This document shows, in pieces, positions 1 to 10,038 of a stretch of DNA of 43,301 bases. Every line of letters starts with the position of its first letter. The stretch's first letter is position 1. Origin of the DNA: Welwitschia mirabilis (Eukaryota; Gnetophyta; Gnetopsida; Welwitschiales). Under the pieces are notes generated by a model. The model worked only from the letters and a program-made list of their open reading frames with translations, ran no database searches and had not been told where the DNA came from. The DNA is taken from positions 102,790,888 through 102,834,188 of the forward strand of contig JBOZIK010000001.1 in assembly GCA_051453625.1 (NCBI GenBank), given 5' to 3'. A program made the translations under genes and the position numbers.

Positions 1-711
1 TATCCCTAAAATAAGTTCTTAGAAGGCCATTGCAACTTAATGCTACAAGGTTATATTATTTACTAAAATAAAGGTTATTATAATAAATGGCTCAAGGCCC
101 TTTGTAGTCAAGGATGAGGGGTGGAGATGGTTACAAGCCTTTAGCTTGTAGAGTTAGGTGAGCAGTTACAAAATGATGTCATTAGAGAGGCTGCTTCTCA
201 TATTTTATTAGGTATAAATCATCATGATGAGGCCAATACTTGGCTGTTAGATGATGCTATTACTGCTAATCATTGCCATCATTATGTATCTACATCATTT
301 TCCTACCCAGTAATGCCATATGTCACTGCTACATGTCTTCATCATTAGTGCCATGTATCATCAAAGATGCAAGTTATTTCTATGGTAAAATATCATTAAG
401 CCCATAACTCCATTTGATTGAATTTGGATGATAAGTCAAGAATGTGAGAATTGAGGTATTTTGCTTAGAAGAACTAGTGGTACTGAGTTCCTTGGATGAT
501 GACACCTGCAATTTAGGTGAGGTTATCTCTAATTTTAAGCATGTCCTTCAAAGTGTAATAAATATCCTAAAAATATCATGGACAAATGATAAGTTCATAA
601 TTATTATAAAACTCAATAGAACATATGTATTTATGATAAAATAAAGTATATTAATCCCTCAAAATAAATTAATCAGTTAACTTAACTAGAATGTTAATCT
701 TTAATGTTAAC
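1..711. repeat. Dispersed repeat, copy 1 (LTR-like, left end at window edge)
   Basis: This stretch aligns by eye, in the same orientation and with scattered mismatches and small indels, to 31283-31998. Shared landmarks include a segment on Cu-poor AT-rich background reading catcatgatgaggc, another reading cataactccattt, and attttaagcatgtcctt. The 66-codon frame at 444-644 is not conserved as a frame in the second copy, so I treat this as non-coding repeat. Length and the position of copy 2 just before a retrotransposon pol relic suggest an LTR, but I could not fix TG/CA ends. Confidence 0.6.
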
Positions 712-3700
712 ACATCCCCTAACTAGACTTTTGCTAGATCTTAGCAAAAAATTAATAATAAAATGATTAAACATGGAAAAATTATCTAAGACAAAGTGCT
801 TAAGTGTGAAAATGATATAACTATAAAAAGTTTTATGACCAATTTTCTATAATTAAGGCATTAAAACAAAAGATTTAGTAAAAAAACAATGTAAACACTA
901 GATTTCCCACCCCCAACCAAAACTAAACTTTATCTTTGAAGATTTATGATATAAAATGTTTAAAGCATTTGAAAACATAACCTTAGAAAAATGGAGGAAT
1001 CCTTTTATTGAAAATAATGCAAAGTGATGTAACTAATTTATAAAAACAAAAAAGCTAACTAATGTGAAATGAACATTTTAATGAATGTAGAAAGTCAATC
1101 AATAAAATATGTTTATGCCTTATGAAGTTATTTTTCATGAAATGGTATGGAAGTGAAGTAGGTGATGGAGATGAAAAATGTAAATGCGTTAAAGGACTTA
1201 ACCATAAAATCAATGAATAAATGAGCAAAGCTACATAAGTTAATGATCCTTATTATGTCTTTTATATTTTTTAATGAATATGGATATCAACTAAGTATAG
1301 TCTTGACCAAGAAACTTAAAAGAAGTTAAGAAATCATAGTCAATATTAAGTATAAAAGTTCAAAGACAACAGAACATAAAAGGCCTCTGATTTTCACCTT
1401 TTTATTTCCTTCATTTTTCATTTACCCATATGTGTCCATAGTTTAAGCTTTTGAATTACATTAAGCATCTAGTATTATGACATTTTATTTTCATTCAAAG
1501 TGCTCAATCCTTTGTTGGCATCACAGTGGGTAGCCATTTGAACATATTTAACCATGTTGTTTTGTAAATAAACTAGTGCTGCATTACTAACAAGCATTTA
1601 TAACCCCAATTTAGTTAATTATGTTGTAATTAAATCATTAGAGCTATATTATTTGCAAGCATCTATAGCCTTGATGTAATTAACTAAACCTAATTAATTG
1701 AATCATGATATATGTGATTGAAGAAGAGATATTATGTTTTTTTTTCTTACTTCTTGCATTCATTTTTATGTAATTAGAGGGGTCATTGGCTTATTAGCCT
1801 AATCAAGAGAAATCTTATCCTCATCAAAATATTTGAACATAAGAAACATACTATTGTGACATTCTATCTTTTCTTACCCTAATTAAGCATCATTTCCCTC
1901 ACTCTCTGTCTTCCTTTTCTAATATTACTATCTAATAGATACAATGGAACCTAGGACTAAATTTTACTTATTCATTTATTAAAACTTTATATTCTCAAAA
2001 AAAGAAATCATACTGTTGTTATATATTTACCTATAATTAATTTCTAAATTATTTTAATTTACAAATAATAGTGAAGTTATGATTTTGTATCCTCCATTTC
2101 TTTCTAATTTCTGTCACATAAAAAGATATCTTATAAATAGTTAAGGAGGTGTAAACTTATTATAAGACATACATGGATAAGTTTAAGGATAATATTTAAG
2201 CAATATAATAGAAGGTTACAACTCCTATTAGTGGCATTTGAACTCGATATCTATCCATCTTCTATATGTGACGTGATGCTACTTTAGGTTCTAAACTATA
2301 CAAACATGATTTGACTCAACTTCATAATCTTATACTTTACCTTAATATACCCTTAATATAGATGAAAGGAGGTACATGAGATGGATGCATGCTTACAAAT
2401 GATACCCATCCCCTCCTTTCTTGAAGCATCTCTAAATGGTGCAACATAATCCATTGATGACCAGGGCTCAAGATGTTAAGTCGAAGTAAGTCCATACATT
2501 GATAGTATAGAAGAGTGGTGATTAAATTCACTTATAGAATAAGATTATTAAAAAAAAGATAATGCAACCCACCTTGGTGACGAAACCTAAGTATAGGGAT
2601 GATTATTATTAGGATTATGTTGATTTAGTTTTGTTAAATAAATATACCACACAAATGCATACATATAATTATAAATAATGTAGGTATTTAATAGATTTTT
2701 ATATAGGTATAATAATTCTAATCATAACTAAGTTCATTTTATAGAAATAACCATAAAAGAAAAAATAAGCATACTGGAACATCTTTGTATTTAAGCTTAT
2801 AGTAATGAAAATATAAAAAAAGGAAATTTTCTTTTTTTTCTTTCTTCCAATAATAACAACAATACTTAAAATGTATCAAATCATATATTAATAATTTATT
2901 TAAAGAAACTAATCCATACCTGGAGTTATGAAAATTCTTAAAGCATTCTTCTATCCTTATATGATAATCACCACGGATTAGTGCAAATAAGATAAACAAA
3001 AGAAAGTATAGCTCAAGCATGGTTATTAAGATATAATACTTTATCTAAGACTGACATGGTTATAAGTCAAGAAAATAAATGATAAAACTAGGACTATTCA
3101 TGTTACTTAAACTACTAAGATGAAAACCCTTACAAGCATACATATTCAAAGTAAAATAAAAGAAAAAGGTAAAGGAGGTATTTTTTGTAATAAAATATTA
3201 TTCCTAAGCAATATAACTTAAGTCTACTAATAGAAAGTTATTTTGTATACTCAGATCATCTATATAATTTTAGTTAATAATTTTTCTATAATATAAAATG
3301 TTAGTTATAACATTTTTGGGTTCTAAGGAGACATCATAATAAAAAATTAATAATTAATTAATTATAAATAAAAATAAAATATAGTAGTTTTCTATAAACT
3401 ATACTCATAATAGGATACTTCGAAACTAACTTAAGCTATCTTAAAATTCTAAAAATATTATTTCCAATATCATCATTTAAGGTTAAAAACTATAAAATTT
3501 TCTAAAATTATAGTCCTACCACACTATACTAAAATGATCATAACTTTTAAACCACTTTGAGTTTCTAAATGATTCAAGATGCTTTGGAAGATTATTTAAT
3601 TTCTCATAAATTATGCTACTAAAGTTTTTGGATATCTTAAGTTTTAGTTACAAAAACATAAATTAATTTATTATTATTTTTTACATTTCTTTACTAAGGA

Positions 3701-5767
3701 ATTTTAATAGATAAATGTCTTAAAAATTCTTATACATCCAAAAAACTACTATTTTTACTGTTTCATAATCATAACATAATATCAAACTTATAAAATTTTT
3801 TTTACTAATTTATGCCTACTAATTAATAATCTATGATGTTTTTGAACTATGCCTCTATTCTGAAAATTTATTTTTACTATAAAAAAATATAGTAAGGTCT
3901 TTACAACTAGTTATGCAATAATTTAGATTAGAAAAATATTAGATATACTAAATAACTATTTACAAAATATCTCTAACTAAATTTACTAGTTTAAATTATT
4001 TTAGAAAGAAAAATCAAATCAATTCAAAAAGAACCATTTACAATAGGCCTTAGGATTACCATGCATAATTACTAGCCTAAAAGAGATTTTTGAGGATTAG
4101 ACTTTATCCCTAATAAGTGTACCTAATACATAATGGGTGAAAATATAATATTAAAAAATAAACATGGGTATCCAAATTTCTTTTCTTTTCTTTTCTTTTC
4201 CTCATCCCTCCTCCCTTCCCTGCCCCTTTTTATAGTAAACCCCCTTGTCACTTGACCATAATCATTTATTAGTAACCTCAATCACCAAGCATAAGAGAAG
4301 CCTCATGTCTCCCCATATCTTATTGAGAGCCAACGAGAGGAAATAATATTTTACAACATAATCACATATAAACCATAAATAATTTTCTAATGCAATAGCA
4401 CATGATTCCACTAGAATCTTTTAAAGAGATCATATGGATAATATGAATAAAAAGACTACTTGCAAAAACTAGTAAGTTCTTGATGCATAAAGATTAACGA
4501 AGATTTAAGTTTGAAAACCCTTAGCTCCAAGATTTCAAGCTCCAAGATTCACAAAACAAATAATGCAAAGAAAGAGAGAGGAAAGGAGAAAATTCAATTG
4601 CACAGAACATGGAATGTATCTCCCTCCTTTGTAAGAGATAAAAGGATCTCTATATATAGATAAACAAAAGGCACATAATTCTAGATGACAAGATCACATG
4701 ATTTATCATTGATAAGTGACATGAGTAATAAGTGACATTAGAGTACAAAAAGAGATCATATTTATGATTTATGCACCTAACTAGGTGAGTAATCTTTTTG
4801 ATTTAATTAGCAAGGTTAATTACATGCATAATTTTCTCATGCTAGCTCTTTCTTACTCATTCATAGGCTTATAAGTAAATTTAATTCATCTAAGACATAA
4901 ATCAAAAGAACAAATGCACAAATATCAAGATTGTCATGTGGCATAATAAGATAAACTCTTCAATTTGAAAAAATGAAATAATAAATATGTTATAAATCAA
5001 GTGCCCTTATACATATCAAGAAGATAAAAGTCATGGTAGAGTAAATCTACTCATTTATCATTCTTGGTTCTAGGTAAGAGTACATGTACTTAATCAAATG
5101 CTCAATTATTTCAAAATGCATAGAATCTATCAATTATATAACATAAGAAAGAAAATATTTATTCATAATATAGTATACTTATAACATTTACTAATAATTC
5201 AAATGAGTAAATAAGATGTAAAATATATTATTTTGTCCTCTTGAAAATTTTATTGATTAGTTTTACATGTGATTTTAATTCCTTATATAATGGAATTACC
5301 TAATTTTAAATGTTTCGATAGCTTTTCTTATAAAAATTTTCATAACATTATTATTATCATTTTCATGATGAATTATGAAAATTATAAACTAAGATTAATT
5401 TAAAATACCATCTTATTTTGATAAAGCCTTTAAAGAAGAGTAATTCATCATCTAATTAAAAGATCAATATGCTTAATATCCAAATAATTAAGATTTATAA
5501 AATATGGAATATGATAACTATAAAGGTAGATCCCACCTTTTTTAGTCATGATTTACTAAAATTAAAGATCTCAAGTGAATGTGCTTTTAATAATCAAACT
5601 CAAAATAAGTGTAACTTTTCCTTAAAATCCTATAAATATACTTAATTACAACTATTAATTAGATGATAACAGAATCGATTATTATTTATTTTTCTATTAC
5701 AAACCATTAACTTAAGTTTATAAGTCTTAGAGATTCATAGGTTGATGGATAGAATGGATGATTTATG
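712..5767. other. AT-rich DNA without recognisable genes
   Basis: About 5 kb of strongly AT-rich sequence. Short open frames (2337-2531 and 2739-3020, both minus) have low-complexity or unrecognised translations. Stretches around 4230-4900 have the look of old LTR-retrotransposon non-coding DNA, for example alternating pieces reading aagtgacat near 4705-4740, but I could not assign a family. No RNA gene was seen. Confidence 0.5.
4177..4200. repeat. (TTTTC)n microsatellite
   Basis: About five units of TTTTC in a row, running into a pyrimidine-rich tract to about 4225. Confidence 0.9.
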
Positions 5768-6115
5768 CACTACAAGAAATATAGGCTTTTAAGGCATTTC
5801 TAAAACATCTTAAAAGGTATTAAAAAATACCTTAAAATCTTTTAAGATGTTTCTCCATAAAACACTTCTAAAAATGTTGGTATTTCTAAGGAATTTTAAT
5901 AAAAATGCCTCAAAAATACCTTTTAAGATGTTTCTTGAAACAATTACGTCAAAACGACCTAAAGGCCTATTAAGGCATTCCTTTGAAAAATGCCTCAAAA
6001 GGCTTTTTATGACATTTCCTGTAACAAGTTTTTCAAGGCGTTATCCCAGGAAAGGCCTTTTAAGGTGTTTTATCAAATAAATGCCTCAAAAAGGCATCAC
6101 CCAAATGACAAAAAG
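5768..6115 (+). mobile_element. CACTA (En/Spm-type) transposon terminus with subterminal repeats
   Basis: The stretch opens with CACTACAAGAAA, the usual terminal inverted repeat of plant CACTA DNA transposons. Subterminal short repeats follow in both orientations, built on aaggcatt / aaatgcctcaaaa: about 5790 (plus sense), 5907, 5966-6000, 6035, 6060 and 6082-6098. Dense direct and inverted copies of a short motif just inside the terminus are typical of this family, where they serve as transposase binding sites. A palindrome (5805-5850) lies near the end. The matching right terminus, which would read TTTCTTGTAGTG on this strand, was not found anywhere in the window. A related subterminal region occurs at 21290-21615. 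I saw no transposase frame. The two open frames here (5810-5998 and 5847-6080) are products of the repeats. Confidence 0.75.
5805..5850. repeat. Palindrome within the CACTA end
   Basis: Nested inverted repeats: acatcttaaaa (5805-5815) pairs with ttttaagatgt (5840-5850), and ggtatt (5816-5821) pairs with aatacc (5826-5831). A hairpin could form in single-stranded DNA or RNA. Confidence 0.7.
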
Positions 6116-6596
6116 CTAAAATAAAATAAGGTTTTAAGAAACAGAACCAGGCCTCAAGATTTATCCTCCTCCTAATTTTAATGCTTCTTGCTCACATGTG
6201 TACTCTTTCTTATCAAATCTATATGTTTTTGCTTTTTCATGTCTATGCATACATGTAAAACTGTTTCTTTTTAAATAATTTTTATTGGGCCTATGCATAT
6301 ATGCTTTTGGACTATTCTTTAGACCTCTCTTACGAGCATGTAGTTTTGTGAGCAAGTTTTGAGTCATTTCCCAATTTTGAACACATGTTATTTAGCTAGC
6401 AAATATTTGGCTTGCACCCATGTATAGTCTTGTGCATCTGTTAAAGCTTTATCCTAAATGTAAATAATAGCATCAAAAACATTTAAAGAAAATCTTACTC
6501 ACATCATTGTAATCAATGGTAATAGAAGACAACTAAGTTGATCAATTTATATAGCAAAAGAAACATTGAAAGATGAAAATGACTAATATAAATGAC

Positions 6597-7246
6597 TAAT
6601 ACTAGAAGGGAATTCCTCAGCTATGCATGCCCTGAACCAAATTAAATAGGAGCCAAAGCAATAGGTGGTCTAGAGGCTAAAAAATTAAAGACTAAAGCAC
6701 ATGCTATTGACCTACAGAGATAGGTGAAAAAACTTGAAAAGTATTTAAAAGAAGGAAAAAAAAATCCTTGAAAACATAGGGAGCGAAATATGAAAGGGAT
6801 GCAAAAGAATTCTCTGTTAAATTTGAGAAGTTGCAAAAGTTTATTGGAGAATAAAAGAATCAGATGCAAATGATAGAAATAGCACTAAAAAATGCCAAAA
6901 AAAAGAAAGAAAAGTTTTTAAGAAGAAGCAAGTCTAAAGCATGAAAATCTGATAAAAGTGCATAATGCTTGGCTTCCAAAATGGCTTTAAGACAATTCAT
7001 CTAAATATTAAACATTGACATTAGCTTACTGGAAAAAGTATGAAAGTCCCGCCATCTTGTTTGTTTTAAAGAAAGAATATTATGTACTTCTATCATAGAG
7101 TATTGAATGCTGCAACAAAGCATCATCACAAGCTATAAAATGTGTTAATGTAGAAGTTAAAAAGTAATGAATTCATAAAACATATTATCCAAAAGAATTG
7201 TCATGAATTGGCATCATAATAGTAATGAATGTTTTTAATAAATATT
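6597..7246 (+). pseudogene. Coiled-coil gene fragment, copy 1 (plant 'DNA repair ATPase / myosin heavy chain-related' type)
   Basis: Reading across several stops and frameshifts gives KAHAIDLQ, VKKLEKYLKE, KYERDAKEFSVKFEKLQKF and QMQMIEIALKNA, a charged heptad-like coiled coil. The tail KVHNAWLPKW follows at about 6960-6990. Coiled coil followed by a (V)HxAWLP(P/K)W motif is the arrangement I recall for plant proteins annotated as DNA repair ATPase-related or myosin heavy chain-related (Arabidopsis At2g24420/At4g31340 kind). This is recollection, not a search. Two further copies lie at 9398-10030 and 12006-12650 and share the same block, so it was amplified as DNA. Copy 1 is frameshifted inside the coiled coil and is not functional. 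The match to the other copies stops at about 7246. Confidence 0.5.
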
Positions 7247-7489
7247 ATCTAGTAGGAAAAGTGAAATGCATGCCCAAAAATTTACTTAATATCATCATGG
7301 AGGTTAGCCACTGCAACCGTTGAAATTTCTTTAAATTTTTTTACTCAAGTATTTTCAACATGAAATAAGTAATTTCTTCTCTTAACATCTTGTTGTTTTC
7401 TTCATTAAATTTGTTTATATTGTTTAAATATTTTTGTTTTCTTTTTATGCAATATTTTTGAAATCTTAATTTTACATTCCTGCATGCAG

Positions 7490-7692
7490 ATGCAAAAAGG
7501 TTCAAAGAATTATTTGAGGAGATTGCTAAATCCTACCCTACTATTATGGAAGAAAGTAGAGGATCTATAGAGTCTACTACTAACCTTCTTGAAAACTTAA
7601 AGGTTGAAGACAAAAAGACTTGAGTAAAAAAAAAGAAGACTTTGGAAGAAATTATAAATGAATCAGAGAAGGAAACCAAAAAAGATAGTTGA
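7490..7692 (+). pseudogene. RanBP1-like C-terminal exon fragment
   Basis: A pyrimidine-rich stretch ending in tgcatgcag (7481-7489) looks like an intron 3' splice site. The open frame that follows reads AKRFKELFEEIAKS, then MEESRG, then STTNLLENLKVEDKK. A KFKExFEEIAES block, an acidic/serine linker and a LLEKLTVEE-like tail is the order at the C terminus of plant Ran-binding protein 1, which helps RanGAP hydrolyse Ran-GTP at the nuclear envelope. A TGA follows the DKKT residues and the frame then runs on through lysine/glutamate-rich codons to a second TGA at about 7692. No Ran-binding domain is visible upstream, so this is an isolated exon. It lies about 240 bp after the coiled-coil fragment in the same orientation. 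Confidence is limited because the region is short and low in complexity. Confidence 0.45.
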
Positions 7693-7850
7693 TTTAGTGA
7701 CTTAAAACATATTTCATTTTGGAAACGAGTTTTAGAAAGTTAAGTTTTGGATTACCATACTACTTTTAATTAGATGGCAGTGTTTTCATTGACTTGGTCA
7801 AAAATGTCATAATCTTGTGAGTTATATTCCACACTTTGACTAGGCAACAA

Positions 7851-7913
7851 TATTGCATTATGTGCTAGGGTTCAATATCCCTCAACTCATGTTTTTGGTT
7901 ATTCATCAATGTA
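7851..7913. repeat. 63 bp direct repeat, left copy flanking the plastid DNA patchwork
   Basis: Matches 8833-8895 with only 3 differences in 63 positions by eye. The two copies bracket the plastid-derived pieces. The last bases (gta) also belong to the start of the 23S rRNA match, giving a 3 nt microhomology at the junction. Confidence 0.9.
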
Positions 7914-8033
7914 GCGGCGAGCGAAATGGGAGTAGCCTAAACCGTTCATTTCGAAGAGAATCGTGGAAAATGGGGTTGTGGGAGAGCAATATAAGTAAGT
8001 ATCATGCCGCTAGGCGAAGCAGTCGAGTCCTAC
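7911..8033 (+). pseudogene. rrn23: Plastid 23S rRNA 5'-domain fragment (nuclear plastid DNA)
   Basis: Contains conserved organellar large-subunit rRNA words in the right order: gtagcggcgagcgaaatggg, cagcctaaaccg with one change, ggggttgtgggagagcaata, and gctaggcgaagcag. This is the 5' domain of the large rRNA in sense orientation. About 20 bases at 7945-7966 have no counterpart in the plastid 23S I remember, so a mitochondrial 26S source is possible. At about 120 bp it cannot be a working rRNA gene. A frame overlaps it (7853-8092), but that is a by-product of rRNA sequence. Confidence 0.8.
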
Positions 8034-8119
8034 AAAACTTTTTTTCATGCATTAAAAAGTATTTTTGTGGAACTCATTCCATAAGGAAATGAAGCAAAAA
8101 AACAAAATGAGAATTAAAT

Positions 8120-8226
8120 ATGCCTAGATCTCAACAAAATGAGAATTTTCTTGATAAAACATTTACTATATTAGCTGATATCATCTTGCAAATAATCCCA
8201 ATGGCTCCGACTGATAAAAAAGCTTT
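8120..8226 (+). pseudogene. ycf3: Plastid ycf3 (pafI) exon 1 fragment (nuclear plastid DNA)
   Basis: From an ATG at 8120 the frame reads [17 protein letters not shown], then [10 protein letters not shown], then KKAF. Plastid ycf3, a photosystem I assembly factor with TPR repeats, starts MPRS..N.NF(I/L)DKTF(S/T)I followed by a hydrophobic stretch ending in IIP and then KEAF. The upstream bases also look plastid-like. The match breaks at about 8226, near the end of exon 1, where the sequence switches abruptly to inverted 23S rRNA. Only about 36 codons of the ~170-residue protein are present and it has no plastid promoter, so it is a dead fragment. Recognition is from memory of the ycf3 N terminus. 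The junction with 23S supports a rearranged plastid insert. Confidence 0.75.
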
Positions 8227-8229
8227 TGT

Positions 8230-8630
8230 CTCATCTTGGGATGGGCTTCTTACTTATATGCTTTCAGTAGTTATCCGCTCCGCACTTGGCTATCCAGTGT
8301 CTACCGTGGGCATGATAACTGGTACACCAAAGGTGCATTCTTCCTGGTCCTCTTGTACTAAGTAAAGATCCTCTCAATGCTCTAATGCACACACTAGATA
8401 TGGACCGAACTGTCTCATAATGTTCTGAACCTAGCTCACGTACCGCTTTAATGGACGAATAGTCCAAACCTTGGAACATGCTACTGCCCCAAGTGGCGAA
8501 GAGCCGACATCGAGGTGCTAAACCTTCCCGTCGATGTGAACTCTTAGGGAAGATCAGCCTGTTATCCCTAGAGTAACTTTATCCGTTGAGCGATGGCCCT
8601 TCCACTCGGCACCGTCAGATTACTAAGGTC
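8230..8630 (-). pseudogene. rrn23: Plastid 23S rRNA 3'-end fragment (nuclear plastid DNA)
   Basis: About 400 bp that read, on the minus strand, as the 3' domain of plastid 23S rRNA. Conserved words on the plus strand include gttatccgctccgcacttgg, gataactggtacacca, tggaccgaactgtctca, gctcacgtaccgctttaatg, gcgaagagccgacatcgagg, cagcctgttatccctagag and cttccactcggcaccgtc. The version is plastid rather than mitochondrial at several places I remember as different. Nearly all changes from the conserved sequence are C-to-T or G-to-A, often at CpG, as expected of methylated nuclear DNA. It lies in the opposite orientation to the 5' fragment at 7911-8033, so it is not a simple deletion product of one rRNA gene. 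Open frames at 8120-8365 and 8264-8479 across it are artefacts. Confidence 0.92.
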
Positions 8631-8739
8631 ATCTATATAGGTTGTCGAGCATTGAGATAAATTTTTGTTTATGGGATATTCCCATTCTTTTTATTTTAAT
8701 AACGTCGATAGATCTAAAAACCTTACATAGATATGAATG

Positions 8740-8868
8740 TTATATATCTGGTGGATCTTCAACAATATCTTTTAACATTTGACATTGTTGTGGAAAGAAT
8801 ACACCTTGTTTTACTTGGACTTCAAGAAATTTTATTGCATTATGTGCTACGGTTCGATATCCCTCAAC
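8740..8868 (-). pseudogene. Unidentified coding-like fragment overlapping the right 63 bp repeat
   Basis: On the minus strand a frame reads GYRTVAHNAIKFLEVQVK, then GVFFPQQCQ, then LKDIVEDPPDI and a stop at 8742-8740. Its composition is that of ordinary coding sequence and unlike the AT-rich surroundings. I do not recognise the protein. The frame runs continuously from the right-hand 63 bp repeat into 8740-8832, which suggests those two pieces were neighbours before the plastid DNA arrived. The left repeat copy carries the same codons as far as HNAI and then diverges. Confidence 0.35.
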
Positions 8869-8895
8869 TCATGTTTTTTGTTATTCATCAATGTA
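8833..8895. repeat. 63 bp direct repeat, right copy
   Basis: Partner of 7851-7913. See that entry; three mismatches in 63. Confidence 0.9.
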
Positions 8896-9397
8896 CATAA
8901 TTCTTGCTTATTACAATTTATGAATTCCTTTTAGAATGGAAAATTTATTTTTTGCTCTTTATTTTAAAAATAATTGTTCCATATTTTGAGATCTACCCTT
9001 GCTTGTTATTGAATATGTAGCTCTGTATGTGTGATCTTTTGTTTATTTGTAAAACTCTTAAGGCTGGTTAATCTTTGCTGTACATGCTATACGAGGAATG
9101 TTATTTAGTTTTATTTGCTTTAGCTTACCAATAGTTGTAACATAAAACTCTTGTGCCCACATGCTGTACAAACATCTTATTTTTCATGAGCAATAGCTAA
9201 AGCACCAACAGCACAAGAAGCATGATAATATAGTAACAATGGGTTTTCAGGCAGAATTGTGTACATAATTAATATAAAATCTTATAGAAATAATGCAATT
9301 CATCTCAATGGCATCAAGACTCTCTGAACATTGAAACCACTTGATACCATACACAGTGAATTGGTTGGTGAAGCTTAGGTAATTAGATAACAAAGTG

Positions 9398-10030
9398 ACT
9401 AATACTAGAAGGGAATTCCTCTGCTACACGTGCCCTGAGCCAAAGCAAATAGATGGCCTAGAGGCTGAAACATTAAAGGCTAAAGCACATGCTACTGACT
9501 TACAGAAATAGGTGAAAAAACTTGAAAAGTATTTAAAAGAGAAACAACAAAAAGAAATATTCTTGAAAACACAGGTAGAGAAATATGAAAGAGATGCAAA
9601 AGAATTCTCTGCTAAATTTGAGAAGTTGTAAAGGTTTATTGGAGAATAGAAGACTCAGATGTAAATGATAGAAATAGCACCAAAAAATGCTTTAAAAAAA
9701 AGTTTTCAAGAAGAAGCAAGTCTAAAGCATGAAAAGCTGATAAAAGTGCATAATGCTTGGCTTCCAAAAAGGGCTTCAAAACAATTCATTTAAATACCAA
9801 ACATTGACATTAGATTGTTGGGAAAAGTATGGAAGGCCTATCGTTTTGTTTGTTTCAAAGAGAGAATATCGCATACTTCTATCATAGAGTGTTGGCTACC
9901 ACAACATAGCATCATCACAAGCTATAAATTGTGTTAATGTAAAAGTTAAAAAGTAATGAATTCATAAAACATATTATCCACAAGGATTGTCATAAATCCA
10001 CATGATGACAGTAATGACTATTTTCAATAA
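9398..10030 (+). pseudogene. Coiled-coil gene fragment, copy 2 (DNA repair ATPase / myosin heavy chain-related type)
   Basis: This is the best-preserved copy. It reads KAKAHATDLQ, VKKLEKYLKEKQQKEIFLKT, VEKYERDAKEFSAKFEKL, then after a frameshift FQEEASLKHEKLIKVHNAWLP, and further on CWEKYGRPIVLF. The last phrase resembles the HWxxHGKP segment that follows the WLPPW motif in the plant coiled-coil family named under copy 1. In that family the coiled coil comes first, so order and orientation agree. Stops stand at codons that are Gln or Glu elsewhere, such as LQ followed by TAG. The block has no start region and no continuation into the family's C-terminal membrane part. Confidence 0.5.
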
Positions 10031-10038
10031 ATCCCTTA

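Noticed and set aside
444-644. 66-codon frame as a small gene
   Set aside because: It lies in a dispersed repeat and the frame is not kept in the second copy at 31.7-31.9 kb.
5810-6080. Overlapping open frames on both strands (62 and 77 codons)
   Set aside because: They arise from the palindromic subterminal repeats of the CACTA end; translations are low in complexity and repeat-derived.
7911-8033. A mitochondrial 26S rRNA origin for the first rRNA fragment
   Set aside because: The conserved words fit the plastid version at least as well and the neighbours are plastid. Kept only as an alternative, because about 20 internal bases do not fit my memory of plastid 23S.
7853-8479. Open frames of 71-81 codons across 7853-8092, 8120-8365 and 8264-8479 as genes
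   Set aside because: They run over plastid 23S rRNA fragments; only the first ~36 codons of the 8120 frame match a protein (ycf3).
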